Counted from the stretch's first letter, positions 1 to 10,987 are shown. The stretch: 33,274 nucleotides of DNA from Spirogloea muscicola (GCA_009602725.1 WELB01000101.1:225702-258975); one strand, 5' to 3'. Notes: generated by a model from the sequence alone, not told the origin. A program made the numbers and translations.

Positions 1-3000
1 CGGCGCCGGGGAGGCGGGCTGCCCGCCGCCTTCGGCGGCGCGGCGCGCCGTCGTGTGGTTCAAGCACGACCTGCGCGTCGACGACCACCCCGGCCTGGCC
101 GCCGCTGCCGCTGCCGCCGCCCTCGCGCCCGTCTTCGTCCTCGACCCTGCCGTCGTCGCCGGTGCGGCGGCCGCCGCCGCTGCCCGGCGGAGGGCTTCGC
201 GCCGCCAGAGCCGTGGCCGCCGTCGTCATTCGCGGCCCGCAGACCGTTAGCGAGGCCCCGCCGCGTTCCCCGCCGCAGATCTCTCTTACGAGCTCCTGGC
301 GCCGCTGCACGACGCCCTGGCCGGCCTCCGGCGGTCCCTGCGGGCGCGCGGCTCCGACCTGCTCGTGCGACGCGGGCGCGCCGCCGACGTCCTCCCGGCG
401 CTCGTCGTCGAGGTCCGCCGCGCAGCTCCTCGTCCAGGCGCAAGCAGCCGGCATGAATTGGTCAAATCTGCTGTGCCAGCAGATTCTTCGAGCAGATCTG
501 TCGTGCCTAGGCCATCCTGCCAATGCTCGACGACGCGGGCGAGGGTGCAGCTGGAAGCTACCGACGTGGTGGCGGAGGCGGAGGTGGAGCATGCGTGGCT
601 GGCGGCGCTGGACGACGTCCGATCAGCCATATCCGGCTTGGCGCGACGACGACGTCGCGCTGCACACGTGGTTGGCGCCGCTCTTTCCTGAGCAGGTGCG
701 CCCCTTGGCTCGCGGTGCATTCGCCAGCTTCTATTCTCCTGACTAGTGTTCAAATATTTCACGGATCCAGCATACTTGCTGACGGAGTCACTCATGAAAT
801 CTTGAGAAGCGGCACATCAGCTCCATATCTCAAACATACACATTGTGAGCTTGCGTGATAAAGCAAACTTAGAGTAATTGCTGTCGCTTCCTTGCTACCT
901 CGTGTCGTCTCCTGATGTCTGCTAGCTACTTGCAGGAGGGCTCAATCCAGTCCGAGAATTTTAAAGATCACGAGCGAAGGCGGCAGAAAGCAAGCCTGCC
1001 GCTGGACCCACCGGCCAGCCTACCTGGCCTCCCAGCTGAACTTCCCTCAGGTCTGCATGGTTGCGCACAATTACTTCAGATTGAAGCACATAAGAGTTGT
1101 ACATAGCAGAAGAATTATTGCAATAGACTGAAGTGATTATGAACAGGTGAAGTTCCCTTGACACCTTCGGAGCCCTCTGACCTGCTTTCTCCATTGCAAA
1201 TTGTTTGAGTGTTTCTCAACACCAGGGTATGACCTTTGCGACAGCTTCCATGACATATTAGATTGCCAGGGTGATGTGAGGGCCAGGACTTACAACCAGC
1301 ATTGGTTGTCAACAGGCCAGTTGCCCTCTCTGGAGGAGCTGAGGCGTCTAACAGGCACTCTAGCGCAACAAAGTGTGGGGCGGGGTCCTGCTGAAGCAGT
1401 AAAGAGCGCACGAGAGGCCTGCGGCAATGGGGCCATCAGCGGGGCTGCTGCCGATGCTGATGCTGCTGAACTTTCTCTGCACAGGCTACGATCGTATCTC
1501 AGTAGCGAGCAGGAAAGGTACCCCTGCACAAGTTTCTAGCTTTGCTTCTAAGTTACTTATCTGAGTAGTAGTCTTGCATGCAAAGTCATCATTGAAGTAC
1601 ATTGCACAGTGCACTGAGATTGCACAGTTCATGAAGCTCTGCTATTGTGCCATGTGATAAATGTCAAGCCTCAACCTTCTTGTAAGGAGACTCTGGAGGG
1701 CTACTTGCTTGGAAGGATGGTATGCACTTATCATACTACGTAGTCGGACTCCTTCGTGCAGTAGCAAGAAGGGACGGCGGCACCACATGTCGTCGTTCCC
1801 GTCTACTTTCAACCCCGCACTTTCCTGGGGCCCCTTATCCCGGCGCAGGGTGCACTTTGAGGCGCAGGCTAGGCTGCAGAGAGTTGCACCAGGCCCTCTC
1901 GCTGCCACGCCAGCTCTGGCAGCTGCCAGGACGGTGGAGGCGAGTGAGGTGCCCACAAGCCATGCATTGCTGGCCGCCTTTGGCATCACTTTTGCGTAAC
2001 GTAACTGCCTTAGATCACCAACCCCTGAGCTTGCAAGTCAAGCTTAGGTCCAAGCACTGAAGTCTATCTGATAAACTATAGCCACTGGGCAGGTCTGTGC
2101 GAAACCTGGACATAAGCACCAAGTGGCATTTGTGGTGGTTGTGGAGAATGAGAATAGAACCAGCTTGGTGCTTGCTGCAGTGGCATCACATGCTGGCTAA
2201 GAAGAGCTTGGTTGGCCAAGGAACGAGTGGCAGCCAAGGGCCTGGCAGTGCTGTGAGATACTGGCGGTGGCGGGGTGCACTAATTGAGGTCTGCCTCAAG
2301 GACTTAGGTGTCATGCAGGACTCTACTTTATGCGATTGATGTTGCAGATTCACATACAAGCGTCACGAGCACTTTCACACTTTCACTTGATTTCTCCAGG
2401 CCGCAACATACTGAGGTTCTGAACTTTGACCAAGATGCTTCCTTGGTCAGTACACGTGTGCAGGCTCGGAGGGACCAGTCATACTCCTGTTGCATGGCTT
2501 TGGGGCATTCCTCGGGCATTACAGGAGCAATATTGCTGAGCTTGCGGGCCGGGGCAACCGGGTTTGGGCTGTGACCATGCCAGGCTTTGGGCGATCTGAG
2601 AAACCATACGTGCAGTACACGCAGTATGTGTGGAGCGACTGTGTGCGAGACTTCATTGAGCTCGTGATCAAGGAACCTGCACTTGTGGCTGGCAACTCTA
2701 TAGGAGGTAGGATATTGCTCATGAGAGGCTGCAGTAGCTGCCAATGTTGCACACATGGAAGCCTAACGTTTTCTGGAGAGGGCATCAGGGTCAAGGGTAT
2801 TAGTTTCTCTGCTCTTGATGTTACTGGTCTGAGCAATGAGACCCTGTGACATGCTAGCACTAGACTTCTCGTTGGTTGTAAGAGAGCTCAGTCTTATACT
2901 GCTGCTGCCATTGCTTGCTTTGATAAACTCATGCACGGAACTAAGCAGATGACTTGGGCTTTCCAAAATACAGACTTTCTAACCCCAACATAGCAGCCAC

Positions 3001-5702
3001 CAACCCCAGCATATTGGCCACTGAGAGCTGGAAAATCTTTACATCTGGGTTTAATTTGCATGTCTGGCAGGCTACACAGCAGCCATGGTAGCAGGTGACA
3101 ATCCACAGCTTGTTACATCGCTGGTGCTGCTCAACAGCGCTGGCAAGCTGGACCCGCGCTACTTGGCTGACTCCTCACCTCAATCATTGGTAGACCACTG
3201 ACAATGCAGGCTATTCTTTTGTTGCCTAGGACTCTTGCCCTTGAGTGTGTTGCTCTCAACATGTTGTCTCCTATTTACTGCTGAAAACCATTACGAAAGA
3301 ATACATAAGCAGTCTGCAAACTTGTATTGTGATGCAGGAAAGTCAGGCGCCATCACGTGGAGCCCCCTACATTGTTGCCTGGGTCCTGTCACGAATCCTT
3401 TTCTCTTATCTACAATCCAACGTCAGTCGCATCCTGAAGCGCTGCTATCCCAAGGTCCACTTTGGAGCACGACCTCATTGTCCATGGAATTGGGTCACAT
3501 AGCTTGGCCTATGTCAGACAGTATTGCAATCTACTCTTACTATGTGTGACTTAATGATATATGGATGATAAGAATCTGTATGTCATATCAGGCGTAAAAT
3601 CTCTCCTCTTGTTTCCACAGGATCCGTCAAGGGCAGACCAGTGGCTTGAGCAAGAAATCATTCGGGCTGTATCTCACTCAATACTTTGCACTGTGCATCT
3701 GCATGAATTGCCACCTGTTCTCTGCAGTCAACAGCTCCTGAATACCTCCTGTACGCATCATTGTATAATTTGTACGAGCTGTAAGTACAATATCAACCTT
3801 GACTTACAGATCAGTCTCATGACCCAGGCGCTCTAGAGGTTGTTGAAAGCGCCTTCTACCTACCAAGGCCCAGGCCTTTGAATCAGCTCATTGACCAATA
3901 TGGAGGACCAGTTCTAGTTCTCCAGGTATGAGCTTCTTTCTCAAGCCCTCATGCATCGCCTTGACCCACAACCAAGGCTGCTTTGATGTACTCATAAAGT
4001 CATGCTTTGACTGCTTGACTGCCGTGCTGAAGGTCCATGAAAATTTTTCAAAGCACCAGAGCTATGTGTCTTAAGTCTACAAGTGAGCACTTCTTGAATT
4101 ATGTGGAGCTCCAGTGAGGCAGCCATTTCGTGTCGATGTGAGGAGACAAATGTTCTGAGTTTGTCTCCGTGACGAATATGCCCTGCTGTGGGCCACAATG
4201 AAGTTGATTGATGCGGGGACGCTTTTACCCTGATGACTATGCATGTTGGCTATCCATTTTTACAGGGAAAATATGACCCCCTCAATGATGCTGTTGCCCG
4301 TGCGAACGCCCTGAAGGCATGCTGCCCAATTGTTGCCCTTGAGTTTGTAGATGCAGGTGAGTCGTTCTCACTGTTACTTGCTTGTCTCCTTGCCTTCCTT
4401 GATTGCCCAGTAAATGTCAAGGTCCGAATATTGTCCTGTCACTGTCACATCATTGTCATTCTATGACTCGACGGAGGAACTGTAAGCATCACCTTGAGGG
4501 GCCAGCTAGTTACTTGGACAACTTGGCAGAGCTGCATGCAGCGCCGGGCTCCGGGCTCCAAAGGAATCGTATGAGCCATGCCTCCTCACTGTGATGTCGC
4601 AAGTTGACAAGACTACCTTCCAGCCGGTGACAACCTTATTGAAAAGCTCGCCAATCATTCTCTGTGTACCCGACGCGCCAGCGCTTCTTCCATGAGGAAG
4701 ATGGGGACAAGTTGGGGCCTTCATCTGCGAAGCGCTTCAAGCCCAAATATGGATTCAAGCCAGGTGGTAGGTCTGGGCCACCATGGCAGTCGGCGGCGCA
4801 GCGCCGTGCTCCAAAGGAATTGCATGAGCCACGCCTCCAGGCTTGAATCTGGCTTGAACCCATGCTTGGGCTTGAAGCGCTTCGGGGATGAAGGCCCCGA
4901 AGCCGAGCTTGTTCCATGGATGCCAAGGATCAAGTGCAACGGTTGAAGGCCGGTCTGCTGCAGCACATTCTTCATGCAGCTGGAAGCTGGAGACCTCCAA
5001 GCTGCGGCGTCAACCAAGCTCCCGTTTTGTCTAGTCTGTCAGGGCGTCCTAGTCTGCTGAGAACGTGATATACTCTGTAAGTCAGCCATGTGGGTGCGAG
5101 TGCCTTGGGAAAAGTGACAGATTCACAGGCAGCTTGCAGATCAACAGTAGGTCCCACAGAGTTCAATGGGCGGGCTTGCGCTGTGAATACTGTGGAGTTG
5201 CCTACATTTCAAGGAGAGGGAAGGGAGTTGAATTTTATTGAAGGGTGTTGGGGCTAGTGTCAGTAGGGTCTAGGATTTAATGGTATGTCACTTGAAAGGG
5301 TGTAAGTTCTAAGCTTCAGGGTCTGAAGGTCACTTAAGCCTGGCGATTTCTGTGAGCAGGGAGAGCTTCTTTGGATTGTCAGTGTTGGCTTGTCAGTGGA
5401 TGTGATGTACTCCTCGGCAATTTCGAAAGCACCATCCGTAACTAGCATGACCTAATTGTGTTGCTCGGGTTGCAGGTCATTGTCCACACGACGAGGTACC
5501 AGACCTGGTGTGCCAGCACATTGACACGTTTGCAAGGGCTGCATACTCCACCATCCCCACAGCCGAGGAGGAGGCTGCAGAGAGGAGTGCCTTGGACAAT
5601 GCTGCTGCCCTGGCCCCTGTTGACGTCCTCGAGATTCTCGAGGAGGAGGCCGCTGTGGCCGCTACCGACTCCCTCAAGGCAATGCTGGGGGACAGTAGCT
5701 AG
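1..5702 (+). CDS. Photolyase-like N-terminal domain fused to alpha/beta hydrolase (5' partial, multi-exon)
   Basis: Modelled exons: 2-161, 279-412, 551-695, 936-1050, 1316-1517, 1762-1948, 2124-2288, 2451-2706, 3071-3189, 3338-3454, 3621-3668, 3815-3925, 4266-4356, 5476-5702; all junctions are GT-AG and in phase except inside exon 3. The first exons read VVWFKHDLRVDDHPGL, the signature of the photolyase/cryptochrome N-terminal alpha/beta domain. No FAD-binding photolyase domain follows. Exons 8-14 form an alpha/beta hydrolase: oxyanion segment LLLHGFGAF, nucleophile elbow GNSIGG, acid in GKYDPLND and catalytic histidine in GHCPHDEVP. The order matches a plant family annotated as DNA photolyase (for example Arabidopsis AT4G25290, from memory). 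It is probably not a DNA repair enzyme; the substrate is unknown. The start codon lies before the window. Exon 3 changes frame between about 617 and 640, where there is no room for an intron, so a one-base sequencing indel is likely. The tail after the hydrolase domain is Glu/Ala-rich. Confidence 0.85.
617..640 (+). other. Frame break inside exon 3 of the photolyase/hydrolase gene
   Basis: Before this point frame 2 encodes VEHAWLAALDDV. After it frame 3 encodes WRDDDVALHTWLAPLF up to the donor at 695. Both halves fit the photolyase-like domain and both flanking splice phases agree with their own half. About 20 bases separate them, too few for a spliceosomal intron. A single-base sequencing or assembly error is the simplest cause; a true disabling mutation cannot be excluded, but all the downstream exons look intact. 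Confidence 0.6.
4506..4930. repeat. MITE-like element with inverted and direct repeats inside the last hydrolase intron
   Basis: Within the 1.1-kb intron 4357-5475 there is an imperfect inverted repeat. Arms 4716-4761 and 4851-4896 (46 bases each) differ at about 5 positions when one is reverse-complemented. A 33-base direct repeat at 4553-4585 and 4806-4838 has 4 mismatches. The arms are separated by 89 bases and no long coding frame makes sense across them. This architecture is typical of short non-autonomous DNA elements or their decayed nests. No target-site duplication or terminal end could be fixed, so the outer limits are approximate. The element is carried again in the second copy of this region at 6686-7110. 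Confidence 0.55.
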
Positions 5703-6238
5703 CTATAACTGGACTAGAAAGTATCTGCCATGTATTTGACCGCATGATTCTTTTAGCAGTGGTTGCAGATGTATTCCCAGGCTCCTTTCCGCCAGTTCCA
5801 TGTCATGATCATGCAATCAGGATAACTTTGAGGATGATGAGTTGGCTCGTGTTGATGGGCCCTGAAAGTTGGCGGCCATTCCGCTGTTGGATGCTGTGCA
5901 CTGTGTTGGCTTCAGCCATCGACTCAGAGTTTATGCTTTATCAGGATGGATGTGAAGGCCTACTTCTCATGATGGTCAATGCACGCTAAGCAAGACAGAC
6001 AGGCAGCAACGCCCAGATTGTTTTCTCAAGGAAACATCCATCTTGGTCTCAGTACTGCCATGCATTATACAGGCCAAGTGCTCTGTCGATCAAAACTCTG
6101 GCACACAGTGGCCAGAGGTCAAGTAGGTCAAGTATGCGGACCATCTGAACGGGAACAAGTACGCTCCACCGGCCTTCGAAGTACACGGGGCTTTCGGGTG
6201 TCAGTGGCTAGACCTGTTAACCTAGCTTGCGCGCCGCG
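5703..6238. other. 3' flank of the hydrolase gene, no gene seen
   Basis: This stretch follows the TAG stop of the hydrolase gene at 5700-5702. It contains only short, compositionally unremarkable open frames without recognisable protein segments. Part of it should be 3' UTR. I found no obvious TGTAA-type polyadenylation signal close to the stop. Confidence 0.5.
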
Positions 6239-6240
6239 TT

Positions 6241-6668
6241 GTGTCCCACAGGCGGTACGAGCAGGCCGACTTCAATGCCGCTGGCTCGTCAGCGCAGGTC
6301 TTTCGCATGCGCCTGTCCATATTCCTCCAGCGGTCCATGGCCCACGCCTTGCATCTGCGTGCTGGCCATGCTCTAGCTGCAGCCTCTGGCTTCCGTCAAG
6401 GGACACTGCTTTCTGACTGCTAGTCATCCTGGCTTGCGGCTGCTAAGTAGAGCTTACCAAGTGACTATCCCACATGGTACTTGCTTACTTATGTCTATCA
6501 GCGATTTCCGGCCCCCTCTGGGAGAGCTCACCTCTTTGGGCTGGCCTCACACAGCCACTGCCCTCCGACCCCTTCAAAGTTCCGACCCCTTGTTCATTCC
6601 ATTCATTTTCTGGGCTGGCCAATCGCAGCCATCGCCCTCTAATGGATGAACCTTCGGACGAGCTCACT
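6241..6668 (+). pseudogene. Repeat family copy A: decayed C-terminal coding segment plus 3' hairpin
   Basis: From 6241 the frame reads RRYEQADFNAAGSSAQVF, then RMRLSIFLQRSMAHALHLRAG and ALAAASGFRQGT. The frame then breaks near 6410 and LRLLSRAY resumes in another frame near 6434-6460. Copies D and E (32721-32915 and 33073 onward) carry the same peptide. At 6596-6668 lies the family's downstream motif, a GGGCTGG stem with a partly decayed partner. The family is unrecognised. The frame break and altered stop mark this as a dead copy. An acceptor-like CACAG directly precedes RRYEQ, so an origin from a spliced exon is also possible. Duplicated at 8421-8848. Confidence 0.6.
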
Positions 6669-6684
6669 TCCTCCCCCCCCCCCC

Positions 6685-6685
6685 N
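6685..6685. other. Single N: contig junction
   Basis: One N follows a run of about 13 C residues (6672-6684, interrupted only near its start) and precedes an exact return to position 4506 of the window. A lone N at the edge of an exact 2-kb repeat indicates a contig join of unknown size rather than a base-call ambiguity. Confidence 0.9.
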
Positions 6686-8851
6686 CTAGTTACTTGGACA
6701 ACTTGGCAGAGCTGCATGCAGCGCCGGGCTCCGGGCTCCAAAGGAATCGTATGAGCCATGCCTCCTCACTGTGATGTCGCAAGTTGACAAGACTACCTTC
6801 CAGCCGGTGACAACCTTATTGAAAAGCTCGCCAATCATTCTCTGTGTACCCGACGCGCCAGCGCTTCTTCCATGAGGAAGATGGGGACAAGTTGGGGCCT
6901 TCATCTGCGAAGCGCTTCAAGCCCAAATATGGATTCAAGCCAGGTGGTAGGTCTGGGCCACCATGGCAGTCGGCGGCGCAGCGCCGTGCTCCAAAGGAAT
7001 TGCATGAGCCACGCCTCCAGGCTTGAATCTGGCTTGAACCCATGCTTGGGCTTGAAGCGCTTCGGGGATGAAGGCCCCGAAGCCGAGCTTGTTCCATGGA
7101 TGCCAAGGATCAAGTGCAACGGTTGAAGGCCGGTCTGCTGCAGCACATTCTTCATGCAGCTGGAAGCTGGAGACCTCCAAGCTGCGGCGTCAACCAAGCT
7201 CCCGTTTTGTCTAGTCTGTCAGGGCGTCCTAGTCTGCTGAGAACGTGATATACTCTGTAAGTCAGCCATGTGGGTGCGAGTGCCTTGGGAAAAGTGACAG
7301 ATTCACAGGCAGCTTGCAGATCAACAGTAGGTCCCACAGAGTTCAATGGGCGGGCTTGCGCTGTGAATACTGTGGAGTTGCCTACATTTCAAGGAGAGGG
7401 AAGGGAGTTGAATTTTATTGAAGGGTGTTGGGGCTAGTGTCAGTAGGGTCTAGGATTTAATGGTATGTCACTTGAAAGGGTGTAAGTTCTAAGCTTCAGG
7501 GTCTGAAGGTCACTTAAGCCTGGCGATTTCTGTGAGCAGGGAGAGCTTCTTTGGATTGTCAGTGTTGGCTTGTCAGTGGATGTGATGTACTCCTCGGCAA
7601 TTTCGAAAGCACCATCCGTAACTAGCATGACCTAATTGTGTTGCTCGGGTTGCAGGTCATTGTCCACACGACGAGGTACCAGACCTGGTGTGCCAGCACA
7701 TTGACACGTTTGCAAGGGCTGCATACTCCACCATCCCCACAGCCGAGGAGGAGGCTGCAGAGAGGAGTGCCTTGGACAATGCTGCTGCCCTGGCCCCTGT
7801 TGACGTCCTCGAGATTCTCGAGGAGGAGGCCGCTGTGGCCGCTACCGACTCCCTCAAGGCAATGCTGGGGGACAGTAGCTAGCTATAACTGGACTAGAAA
7901 GTATCTGCCATGTATTTGACCGCATGATTCTTTTAGCAGTGGTTGCAGATGTATTCCCAGGCTCCTTTCCGCCAGTTCCATGTCATGATCATGCAATCAG
8001 GATAACTTTGAGGATGATGAGTTGGCTCGTGTTGATGGGCCCTGAAAGTTGGCGGCCATTCCGCTGTTGGATGCTGTGCACTGTGTTGGCTTCAGCCATC
8101 GACTCAGAGTTTATGCTTTATCAGGATGGATGTGAAGGCCTACTTCTCATGATGGTCAATGCACGCTAAGCAAGACAGACAGGCAGCAACGCCCAGATTG
8201 TTTTCTCAAGGAAACATCCATCTTGGTCTCAGTACTGCCATGCATTATACAGGCCAAGTGCTCTGTCGATCAAAACTCTGGCACACAGTGGCCAGAGGTC
8301 AAGTAGGTCAAGTATGCGGACCATCTGAACGGGAACAAGTACGCTCCACCGGCCTTCGAAGTACACGGGGCTTTCGGGTGTCAGTGGCTAGACCTGTTAA
8401 CCTAGCTTGCGCGCCGCGTTGTGTCCCACAGGCGGTACGAGCAGGCCGACTTCAATGCCGCTGGCTCGTCAGCGCAGGTCTTTCGCATGCGCCTGTCCAT
8501 ATTCCTCCAGCGGTCCATGGCCCACGCCTTGCATCTGCGTGCTGGCCATGCTCTAGCTGCAGCCTCTGGCTTCCGTCAAGGGACACTGCTTTCTGACTGC
8601 TAGTCATCCTGGCTTGCGGCTGCTAAGTAGAGCTTACCAAGTGACTATCCCACATGGTACTTGCTTACTTATGTCTATCAGCGATTTCCGGCCCCCTCTG
8701 GGAGAGCTCACCTCTTTGGGCTGGCCTCACACAGCCACTGCCCTCCGACCCCTTCAAAGTTCCGACCCCTTGTTCATTCCATTCATTTTCTGGGCTGGCC
8801 AATCGCAGCCATCGCCCTCTAATGGATGAACCTTCGGACGAGCTCACTTCC
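6686..8851. repeat. Second copy of the 2,166-bp duplication, probably an unmerged contig overlap
   Basis: This copy starts directly after the N at 6685 and is identical to 4506-6671 over introns and intergenic DNA, where a real duplication would normally have drifted. It then continues naturally past 8851 into unique sequence leading to the ferredoxin gene, whereas the first copy dies in a C homopolymer. This is what two contigs that overlap but were not merged would look like. If so, the true chromosome is about 2.2 kb shorter and the hydrolase gene has one last exon. A very recent tandem duplication is the alternative. Confidence 0.8.
7656..7882 (+). pseudogene. Duplicate last exon of the hydrolase gene (probable assembly artefact)
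   Basis: Identical to exon 14 at 5476-5702, including the acceptor, the GHCPHDEVP catalytic-histidine motif and the TAG stop. Upstream exons are not duplicated, so this exon cannot make a hydrolase by itself. It belongs to the repeated 2,166-bp block that begins after an N and is probably not a separate locus. Confidence 0.75.
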
Positions 8852-9075
8852 CCCCCCACCTCCTATTGCTGCCATTACACGGCCAGCCACAATCACAGCC
8901 CCAACCCCCAGGCCAGCCCCGAGAAGCAAGCCCACGTTGCGCGCCAGGCGCTCGAGACAAGCGGCGGCAGCGCAGCCCAGCGTGGGCAAAGCGCGCAGCC
9001 TCCGGAGAGCTTAGCTGCTGCAGGGCGGGCTTTGTAGGCGCCCACGAGTTCGCCGCCGGCCGGCTCGGCTGGAGC

Positions 9076-10184
9076 ATGGCGGCAGCCGCGGCGACGACAG
9101 TGGCGCCGTCCCGTGGGGCGCTGCCACTTGGGACATCTGGCAGCCGCTGCGCCGTCGTCGTTGCCGCCGCCGCCACCGCCAGCGGCCGAGCCATAGCCGC
9201 TGCAGTGCCGGGCGATCCCAGGCGGCGCCGGCGTGCCCCGCACCTGCGACTGCGTCAACCTTCAGCTGGCAGCGGCGCTGAACGCCGCATTGGGGCGCGG
9301 GCCTCGGCTGCGGAGGCGCCGCCGCGCAAGAAGTCCGGCGCGGAGCTGCGCGAGGAGTACTTCCTCGCCGCCGCCACCGGCAAGGAGCGCGGGTGAGCAC
9401 CCAGGAAGCCCAGTGGAAGCCCAGGCCCGCGCTATCCTCGAGTCGTAGCCATGGCGGCGGCAGCTGCGGCAGGAACCCAATGCTGAGGTCCAGGCCGCGT
9501 TGGCCATGGCGGCGGCGGCGGCGCAGGCTCCCAGAGGGCGCATTCCTCAACGACAACGTCACGGCGGGGCCGCTGGTAGACATCACGTGGGAGCCCCACG
9601 GCGACACCTGCATTGCGCCGGTTGGTTGCCCCTCTGCACTTCTCGGGTGCCAGACAGCTGACTGCAGGCAATGGCGGACTGTGAGCTGATACACTGCCTG
9701 CGTGCCGAGCGCCTCCTTCCTGCAGGAGGGGTCGAGCCTGCTCAAGGCGGCCGTAGACGCCGGTGCGCTCAAGATTGACAACCGCTTCTGCCTCACGGGC
9801 CAGTGCGACGTGTGCACTGTGGAAGTCGATGGCGGTGAAGTCGTGCGCTCCTGCATGGTCCCCGTGCCCGCGTGAGTGGCTCACTGCACCGCCGCTGCCA
9901 CTGCTGACTTTATCCTTCTTGGCCACACTTGCTGTGCTTACCTGCTGCTATTGTAATAAGCAACACTCCCATCCTTCTCTACCTTCCACCAAATCCTCAT
10001 TCCTCCATCTTCATTCACCGAATTACTCCCTCTCATCTTCCCCCCCATCCGCATACGCTGGTGCTGCAGCGGGAGGGCCGCCCTGTCCTGCCTGGTGCTA
10101 GACAGTGATGAAGCTTGGTGCGTGCCTTTTGCTATCCCCTCATATTCCGCACCCCTCCCTCAGTTTGCCACCGCCCTCAGGTGA
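9076..10184 (+). CDS. 2Fe-2S ferredoxin-like protein, probably plastid-targeted (5 exons, 202 aa)
   Basis: Exons 9076-9392, 9527-9620, 9726-9871, 10070-10117 and 10181-10184 sum to 609 bases with every junction in phase. Residues 1 to about 78 are rich in Ala, Arg and Ser and poor in acids, as in a chloroplast transit peptide (RIGARASAAE near the likely cleavage). Residues about 120-202 are ferredoxin-like: DITWEPHGDTCIAP, then EGSSLLKAAVDAGA, then the cluster loop with Cys159, Cys164, Cys167 and Cys180 (C-x4-C-x2-C-x12-C). The protein ends DSDEAW. The last Cys is much closer than in photosynthetic PetF ferredoxins, where it is about 29 residues on; the spacing is nearer that of molybdenum-hydroxylase 2Fe-2S domains. 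The stop codon lies alone in exon 5: codon TG/G is split and followed by TGA. The partner and specific role are unknown. The ATG is the first in frame with a clean transit-like sequence. Confidence 0.75.
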
Positions 10185-10987
10185 GGCAGCAGCACACTTG
10201 TGAAGTCGATCCTGAAAAAGCAGGTGCTCCTAAAAATGTGGCTCAAGTCGTGGACCTTGCATGGCCGGCGGCATGCAGGGACCAGATGATGGTGTGAAGT
10301 AGCCAGGGCTGGAGCCTAACACATTGGATGTGAGGAATTGGGTCTGCCATTATTAATGGCAGCAGGCGCAGTAGATGTTCTCTCTGGTGTCCAGAAGCCT
10401 GGTCTCATCAGTCCTAGCCGGACATCTTAGTCAGCGCACACCTGGTACACTCCAGCTCAACAGGCTCGACATGAGGACATATAGAAGTTGACAGACTGCA
10501 AGGGGTCCCATGTTAATTAGCTTCTGATAACCCTGAGCACCCTCATAGATCCGCGACGGGTGCACGTCTCAGCAAGACTGCAGCAGCAACTTGCTGGTTG
10601 ACGTGAATGCTGAGAATCAGGCCAAGTAGTGGTCCCACGCCTCCACAAAATCCAAACAATGACTTACAGTCGAGCACCATGGAGTGCTCCTCCAGTCACA
10701 GCATGTTGGCACTTGCCTAAACTTGGCTTTAATGAAGTGTCCTCCACGGAGTGGGGGGGTGCCACTGCAGATGAAGCCACTTTAGTGAAGTTCGACGCAT
10801 CTCAGCCCCAACTGGCCTACTTAACAGCGTGCAAGAGAGGGCACTGCTGCCAGGCAACTCCAACTCAAGAACTTCCCGAGCGAGCCACTACCACCCCACA
10901 CAACTCTACAACAAGTCCACCTAGATCTGACAGTTGGTTCAGCTTTGGCTTGAGCTTTGTCATATCCTCAAGTTGTTCTGTGCGGAT
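10185..10987. other. Convergent intergenic region between ferredoxin and aconitase
   Basis: This is the tail-to-tail interval. It should hold the 3' UTRs of both genes. A TGTAA motif on the minus strand at 10664-10668 could be the aconitase polyadenylation signal by analogy with chlorophyte signals. No coding segment is recognised. Confidence 0.4.

Larger units (their letters stand above)
4506..6671. repeat. First copy of a 2,166-bp identical tandem duplication
   Basis: Bases 4506-6671 reappear at 6686-8851 with an offset of 2180 and no difference that I can see, including introns, the 3' flank and the decayed repeat copy. The first copy ends in a long C run followed by N at 6685. It covers the intronic MITE-like element, the last exon of the hydrolase gene, its 3' flank and one copy of the C-terminal repeat family. 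See the second copy for the interpretation. Confidence 0.95.

Noticed and set aside
4636-4946. Open frames on both strands in the last hydrolase intron (and again at 6816-7126)
   Set aside because: They arise from the inverted repeat, so the same peptide-like strings appear on both strands; they lie in an intron and end randomly.
7656-7882. A second hydrolase gene
   Set aside because: Only the last exon and flanks are repeated, identically and after an N; no upstream exons exist for a second gene.
9011-9856. 281-codon open frame on the minus strand opposite the ferredoxin gene
   Set aside because: It is antisense to a well-phased five-exon gene with recognisable cysteine motifs, is Arg/Pro/Ser-rich, and matches no family I know; GC-rich exons commonly leave such shadows.
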